DNA from: Cellvibrionales bacterium UBA2511
GTDB taxonomy: Bacteria; Pseudomonadota; Gammaproteobacteria; Pseudomonadales; Porticoccaceae
Direction of reading: 5' to 3'
NCBI GenBank assembly: GCA_002341315.1
Contig: DDNV01000083.1
Coordinates: 6,132 to 15,884 of the forward strand
DNA: 9,753 nucleotides
The position numbers were made by a program, and so were the translations under genes. The notes beneath the pieces are model-generated. The model was not told the origin of the DNA and ran no database searches. It was given only the letters and a program-made list of their open reading frames with translations. Positions 5,933 through 9,753 of the stretch are shown piece after piece (the first letter of the stretch is position 1; each line of letters begins with the position of its first letter).

Positions 5933-8533
5933 ATGAAAAGTGCTGAAATACGTGATGCTTTCCTGAAGTATTTTGCCAGCCAGGGACATACTGTTGTGCC
6001 CAGTAGTAGTCTGGTACCCGGCAATGACCCGACATTGCTGTTTACCAATGCCGGGATGGTGCAGTTCAAGGATGTCTTTCTGGGCGTCGACCAGCGTCCA
6101 TACAGTCGTGCCGCTTCGTCGCAGCGCTGTGTCAGGGCGGGGGGCAAACACAACGACCTGGAAAACGTGGGCTACACCGCACGTCACCACACCTTTTTTG
6201 AAATGCTGGGCAACTTCAGCTTTGGCGACTATTTCAAGCGCGATGCCATCCGTTTTGCATGGTCGTTCCTCACTGAGGTGCTCGGGTTGCCGCAAGAACG
6301 CCTGTGGATCACCGTGCATATCTCCGATGATGAAGCGGCGGACATCTGGCTGAATGAGGTGGCTGTCAGTCCTGAACGATTCTCGCGCCTCGACGAAGAT
6401 AACTTCTGGCAGATGGGCGACACCGGCCCCTGTGGACCGAGTTCGGAAATTTTCTACGACCATGGCCCGGATGTGCCCGGCGGCCCCCCCGGCAGCGAAA
6501 ATGACGATCTGGATCGCTACATCGAAATCTGGAATCTGGTTTTCATGCAGTTTGAGCGCAGTGCCGACGGGCACCAGACGCCTTTGCCAAAACCCTCCAT
6601 CGACACCGGCATGGGGTTGGAGCGCATTGCTGCCGTGATGCAGGGTGTGCACAGCAACTACGACATCGATCTGTTCCAGGCATTGTTGAGGGCTGCTGCA
6701 GAGGTGACTGGCACCCGTGACCTGGAAAACAAGTCGTTGAGAGTCATTGCTGATCACATTCGCTCCTGCAGTTTTCTGATTGTGGATGGTGTGCTCCCGG
6801 CCAACGAAGGGCGTGGCTACGTACTGCGACGGATTATTCGCCGCGCCGTTCGTCATGGCCATAAACTGGGTCAGACAAGTCTGTTTTTCCACAAGCTGGT
6901 GGCGTCGCTGGTCGCCGAAATGGGCGATGCCTACCCGGAATTGGCCAGAGCCCAGGCCCAGGTTGAGAAGGTCTTGCTGGCAGAAGAACGTCAGTTTGAG
7001 AAGACCCTGGATAAAGGCATGGCTCTGCTCGAATCGGCCCTCAATGATTTGCAGGGTGATGTGATTCCGGGAGAGCTGATCTTTACCCTGTACGACACGT
7101 TTGGTTTCCCGGTGGACCTGACCAATGACATTGCCCGGGAACGCGGATTGTCACTGGATATGGCCAGTTATGAAGCAGCCATGGAGCAGCAGCGCCAGCG
7201 GGCGCGCAGCGCCGGTGCCTTCAAGGTGGATTACAGTCATTCGCTGGCATTGGATGGCGCCACGGCCTTTACCGGGTACGACAACCTCGCTGGTAAGGGT
7301 GAGGTTCGGGCATTGCTGAGGGAGGGGGCTCCGGTCAGTCAGCTTTCTGCCGGGGAGGAGGGCATTGTTGTGCTCGATCAGACCCCTTTCTATGCCGAGT
7401 CCGGCGGCCAGGCTGGCGACAGCGGTTACCTGCTCGCCGAGGGTGTCGAATTTGAAGTGCGTGATTGTCAGAAACAGGGCGGCCACTATCTGCACATTGG
7501 TACGCTGTTGTCGGGCACGATCACTGAAGGGCAACCACTGGAAGCGCGGGTCGACAACGCGGTTCGCGCTGCAACTGCGCTCAACCACTCTGCTACTCAC
7601 CTGTTACACGCTGCACTGCGAGAAATTCTCGGCGATCACGTCACCCAAAAAGGTTCGCTGGTGGACAGCAGGCGGCTGCGGTTTGATTTCAGCCATCCCG
7701 AGGCGATCGACGCAAAACAGCTGAAAACCATTGAGCGGCGGGTCAACGAAGAAATTCGCATCAACAGTCTGGTGCAAACAGAAATCTGCGATATGGAGAC
7801 CGCCAGACAGAAAGGTGCGATGGCCCTGTTTGGTGAGAAATACGGTGATCAGGTTCGTGTTCTGACCATGGGGGCACCTTTTTCTGTCGAGCTCTGCGGT
7901 GGAACCCACGTGTTGCGCACCGGTGATATCGGTTTGCTCAAGATCGTCAGTGAAACCGGCATTGCCTCCGGTGTGCGCCGTATTGAGGCCGTGACCGGCG
8001 CACAGGCACTGACTTACCTGGATGAGCTGGAAGTCCAGTTGGAACAGATTGCCGAGCTCGTCAAAGCCCGTCCGGCGAATGCCGCCCAAAAGGTGGGTGC
8101 GCTCTGTGCCGACATGAAAGCGCTGGAAAAGGAAAATGCCCAGCTGAAGGGGCGGCTGGCCAGTAGTGCGGGCAGCGACCTGGTCGGTCAGGCGATAACG
8201 ATCAACGGTGTTCAGGTTTTGCTGGCTGATATCAAGGGTGCAGATCCGAAATCCCTGCGGGATACCGTGGATCAATTGAAGAACAAGCTGGGTACCTCGG
8301 TCATTCTGCTGGCTGCGGTGAACGACGGGAAGGTTGCCCTGGTAGCCGGTGTGACGCCTGAGGTGACGGGCCGTCTGAAAGCAGGCGAGCTGGTGCAGCG
8401 TGTCGCCGTTGATTTGGGTGGTAAAGGCGGTGGCCGTCCCGACATGGCGCAGGGTGGTGGTACAGATGTGCATGCGCTTCCGTCGGCACTGAAATCAGCG
8501 GCCGAGTGGGTGCAGCAACAGCTTTCCGGCTGA
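5933..8533 (+). CDS. alaS: Alanine--tRNA ligase
   Basis: AlaRS charges tRNA-Ala and hydrolyses mischarged Ser- and Gly-tRNA-Ala. The 866 residues are the normal bacterial length. The class II catalytic domain runs from 1 to about 245: [20 protein letters not shown] (26-45, motif 1 region), [16 protein letters not shown] to [17 protein letters not shown] (65-101, motif 2) and DTGMGLERI (224-232, motif 3). The tRNA-binding region follows ([15 protein letters not shown], 299-313). The editing domain carries the zinc-type set NHSATH (His552, His556) and CGGTH (Cys655, His659), so proofreading should be intact. The C-terminal domain has a helical part (695-745) and the [15 protein letters not shown] segment (829-843). 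ATG 5933 gives the usual [14 protein letters not shown] start; a TTG at 5927 would add two residues. The Shine-Dalgarno is weak. No frameshift or missing key residue was seen. Confidence 0.98.
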   Translation: MKSAEIRDAFLKYFASQGHTVVPSSSLVPGNDPTLLFTNAGMVQFKDVFLGVDQRPYSRAASSQRCVRAGGKHNDLENVGYTARHHTFFEMLGNFSFGDYFKRDAIRFAWSFLTEVLGLPQERLWITVHISDDEAADIWLNEVAVSPERFSRLDEDNFWQMGDTGPCGPSSEIFYDHGPDVPGGPPGSENDDLDRYIEIWNLVFMQFERSADGHQTPLPKPSIDTGMGLERIAAVMQGVHSNYDIDLFQALLRAAAEVTGTRDLENKSLRVIADHIRSCSFLIVDGVLPANEGRGYVLRRIIRRAVRHGHKLGQTSLFFHKLVASLVAEMGDAYPELARAQAQVEKVLLAEERQFEKTLDKGMALLESALNDLQGDVIPGELIFTLYDTFGFPVDLTNDIARERGLSLDMASYEAAMEQQRQRARSAGAFKVDYSHSLALDGATAFTGYDNLAGKGEVRALLREGAPVSQLSAGEEGIVVLDQTPFYAESGGQAGDSGYLLAEGVEFEVRDCQKQGGHYLHIGTLLSGTITEGQPLEARVDNAVRAATALNHSATHLLHAALREILGDHVTQKGSLVDSRRLRFDFSHPEAIDAKQLKTIERRVNEEIRINSLVQTEICDMETARQKGAMALFGEKYGDQVRVLTMGAPFSVELCGGTHVLRTGDIGLLKIVSETGIASGVRRIEAVTGAQALTYLDELEVQLEQIAELVKARPANAAQKVGALCADMKALEKENAQLKGRLASSAGSDLVGQAITINGVQVLLADIKGADPKSLRDTVDQLKNKLGTSVILLAAVNDGKVALVAGVTPEVTGRLKAGELVQRVAVDLGGKGGGRPDMAQGGGTDVHALPSALKSAAEWVQQQLSG

Positions 8534-8584
8534 GTGCGTGCACGCCATATTATCTGTTAACTTTGTCAATTATTTGGTGTTTAA

Positions 8585-8607
8585 TTGCCGCCCATTTCCG
8601 GCGGCAA
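8585..8607 (+). other. Perfect hairpin in the alaS-lysC spacer
   Basis: TTGCCGCC (8585-8592) is followed after 7 bases by its exact reverse complement GGCGGCAA (8600-8607), giving an 8-bp GC-rich stem that ends 16 bases before the lysC ATG. No T run follows on either strand, so it is not a standard intrinsic terminator. It could be a leader structure of lysC or a transcript-stabilising stem after alaS. The structure is seen; the role is unknown. Confidence 0.5.
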
Positions 8608-8623
8608 GAACTGTAGAGTTGTC

Positions 8624-9753
8624 ATGAGTCTGATTGTTCAAAAATACGGTGGCACATCGGTCGGCACCATAGAGCGTATTCAGGCGGTTGCCGAGAAAGT
8701 CCACGCTTTTCGCAATCGTGGTGATAGCGTGGTGGTGGTGGTTTCTGCCATGAGTGGCGAAACCAATCGCCTGATTGGGTTGGCCAGGGAGATCGAGGCC
8801 GAGCCCAGTGCGCGGGAAATGGATGTTCTGGTTTCCACGGGTGAGCAGGTCACCATTGCGTTGCTGACCATCGCCCTTCATAAGCTGGGTTGTGATGCGC
8901 GGTCCTATACTGGTGGACAGGTGCGTATCCTCACAGATGATGCCCATTCCAAGGCTCGCATTCAGGAAATTGATGCGCACCGGATGCAGCAGGATCTCTC
9001 GGCTGGCCGGGTGGTCGTGGTGGCCGGTTTTCAGGGTGTCGATGACAATGGCAATATTACAACGTTGGGCCGCGGTGGTTCCGATACGACTGCAGTGGCT
9101 CTTGCCGCAGCCCTGAAAGCGGACGAGTGCCAGATTTATACCGATGTGGACGGTGTTTACACTACAGATCCACGGGTGGTTGCCAATGCGCGACGGCTTG
9201 ACCGAATCACCTTTGAAGAAATGCTGGAGATGGCCAGCCAGGGGTCCAAGGTATTGCAGATACGTTCGGTTGAGTTTGCTGGAAAATACAAAGTCCCGCT
9301 ACGGGTGCTATCCAGCTTTGAGGATGGCCCCGGTACATTGATTACCCTGGAGGACGACGACGATATGGAAAAACCGGTTGTTTCTGGCATCGCATTTAAC
9401 CGCGATGAAGCCAAGCTGACCATTCGCGGTATCCCCGATGTGCCCGGGATAGCCTCCAAAGTCCTTGGCGCAGTGGGTCGCGCGAATATTGAGGTCGATG
9501 TGATTGTGCAGAATGTGGCACATGACAATACCGCATCCCTGACGTTTACCGTCCATCGCAATGAACTGGCAAAAGCGAAAGACATCCTTGAGCGTATTGC
9601 TGTAGAACTGGGTGCCACTCAAGTAGATACCAATGCCAGCATTGCCAAGCTTGCTCTGGTTGGCGTCGGGATGCGCTCTCATGCGGGTGTCGCCGCCAAG
9701 ATGTTTGAAGCGCTGGCGCAGGAAAATATCAACATTCAGATGATCAGTACTTC
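8624..9753 (+). CDS. lysC: Aspartate kinase (3' end outside window)
   Basis: Phosphorylates L-aspartate, the first step toward lysine, threonine, methionine and diaminopimelate. The frame stays open to the right edge: 376 residues are visible, against about 411 in related enzymes, so roughly 35 are missing. The kinase domain shows KYGGTSVG (7-14), [12 protein letters not shown] (39-50), STGEQV (71-76), [10 protein letters not shown] (148-157) and [14 protein letters not shown] (171-184). The regulatory part holds two ACT domains: one at about 262-335 ([37 protein letters not shown]) and one from about 340 ([29 protein letters not shown]). This is the monofunctional, lysine/threonine-regulated type rather than a fusion with homoserine dehydrogenase. 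ATG 8624 has a weak AGAG 5 bases upstream. It lies 90 bases after alaS, a conserved order in pseudomonad-like genomes. An internal start at Met248 is discussed separately. Confidence 0.97.
   Translation, partial: MSLIVQKYGGTSVGTIERIQAVAEKVHAFRNRGDSVVVVVSAMSGETNRLIGLAREIEAEPSAREMDVLVSTGEQVTIALLTIALHKLGCDARSYTGGQVRILTDDAHSKARIQEIDAHRMQQDLSAGRVVVVAGFQGVDDNGNITTLGRGGSDTTAVALAAALKADECQIYTDVDGVYTTDPRVVANARRLDRITFEEMLEMASQGSKVLQIRSVEFAGKYKVPLRVLSSFEDGPGTLITLEDDDDMEKPVVSGIAFNRDEAKLTIRGIPDVPGIASKVLGAVGRANIEVDVIVQNVAHDNTASLTFTVHRNELAKAKDILERIAVELGATQVDTNASIAKLALVGVGMRSHAGVAAKMFEALAQENINIQMIST
9349..9353 (+). promoter_or_regulatory. Candidate internal ribosome binding site in lysC
   Basis: GGAGG lies 11 bases before the in-frame ATG at 9365 (Met248), at the junction between the kinase and ACT domains. 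It could start an ACT-only beta subunit, as known for aspartate kinases of Bacillus and Corynebacterium. The match is seen; use as a start site is inferred. Confidence 0.4.

Noticed and set aside
5777..6892. 371-codon open frame on the minus strand across alaS
   Set aside because: It lies wholly opposite the HIT gene and alaS, has no recognisable domain, and its composition is that of an antisense reading of a GC-rich gene.
7604..8473. 289-codon open frame on the minus strand
   Set aside because: Antisense to the alaS editing and C-terminal domains; no motif and no ribosome binding site.
8534..8623. Lysine riboswitch before lysC
   Set aside because: The whole alaS-lysC spacer is 90 bases, too short for that riboswitch, and none of its elements are visible.

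Overview
The window is a stretch of ordinary proteobacterial chromosome, most likely from a gammaproteobacterium related to the Pseudomonas/Cellvibrio/Marinobacter lineages. The reasons are the recA ... recX ... alaS ... lysC backbone, the close match of the RecA and aspartate kinase fragments to those lineages, and the even, moderately GC-rich coding composition. I see no insertion sequence, phage gene, CRISPR array, tRNA or rRNA. Species cannot be assigned by eye.

Layout. The window opens inside recA (3' two thirds, + strand), which ends in a clear intrinsic terminator. Next come a membrane fatty acid hydroxylase/sterol desaturase family gene and a DUF4126 membrane protein gene. The latter overlaps the start of recX, so recX is separated from recA by two membrane-protein genes and a terminator. 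recX converges on, and overlaps tail to tail, a minus-strand YheT-like alpha/beta hydrolase gene.

Beyond a short divergent intergenic region, everything is on the + strand: a small secreted four-cysteine protein (DUF6491-like), a secreted M23 (LytM-type) peptidase, a Trm112/YcaR-like small protein, a HinT-like HIT protein, complete alaS, and lysC running off the right edge about 35 codons before its expected end.

How the genes relate. RecA and RecX act on the same recombination filament. alaS supplies alanyl-tRNA, and the adjacent HIT protein belongs to a family that can hydrolyse aminoacyl-adenylates. LysC starts the aspartate-family amino acid pathway. The M23 protein acts on, or regulates enzymes of, the cell wall. 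The remaining genes look like lineage-specific insertions into the conserved recA-recX-alaS-lysC neighbourhood.

The best second-look items are a probable internal translation start in lysC for an ACT-only beta subunit, the translational coupling of recX to DUF4126, and the HxD in place of HxH in the M23 active site. I found nothing I can defend as a wholly new biological system.
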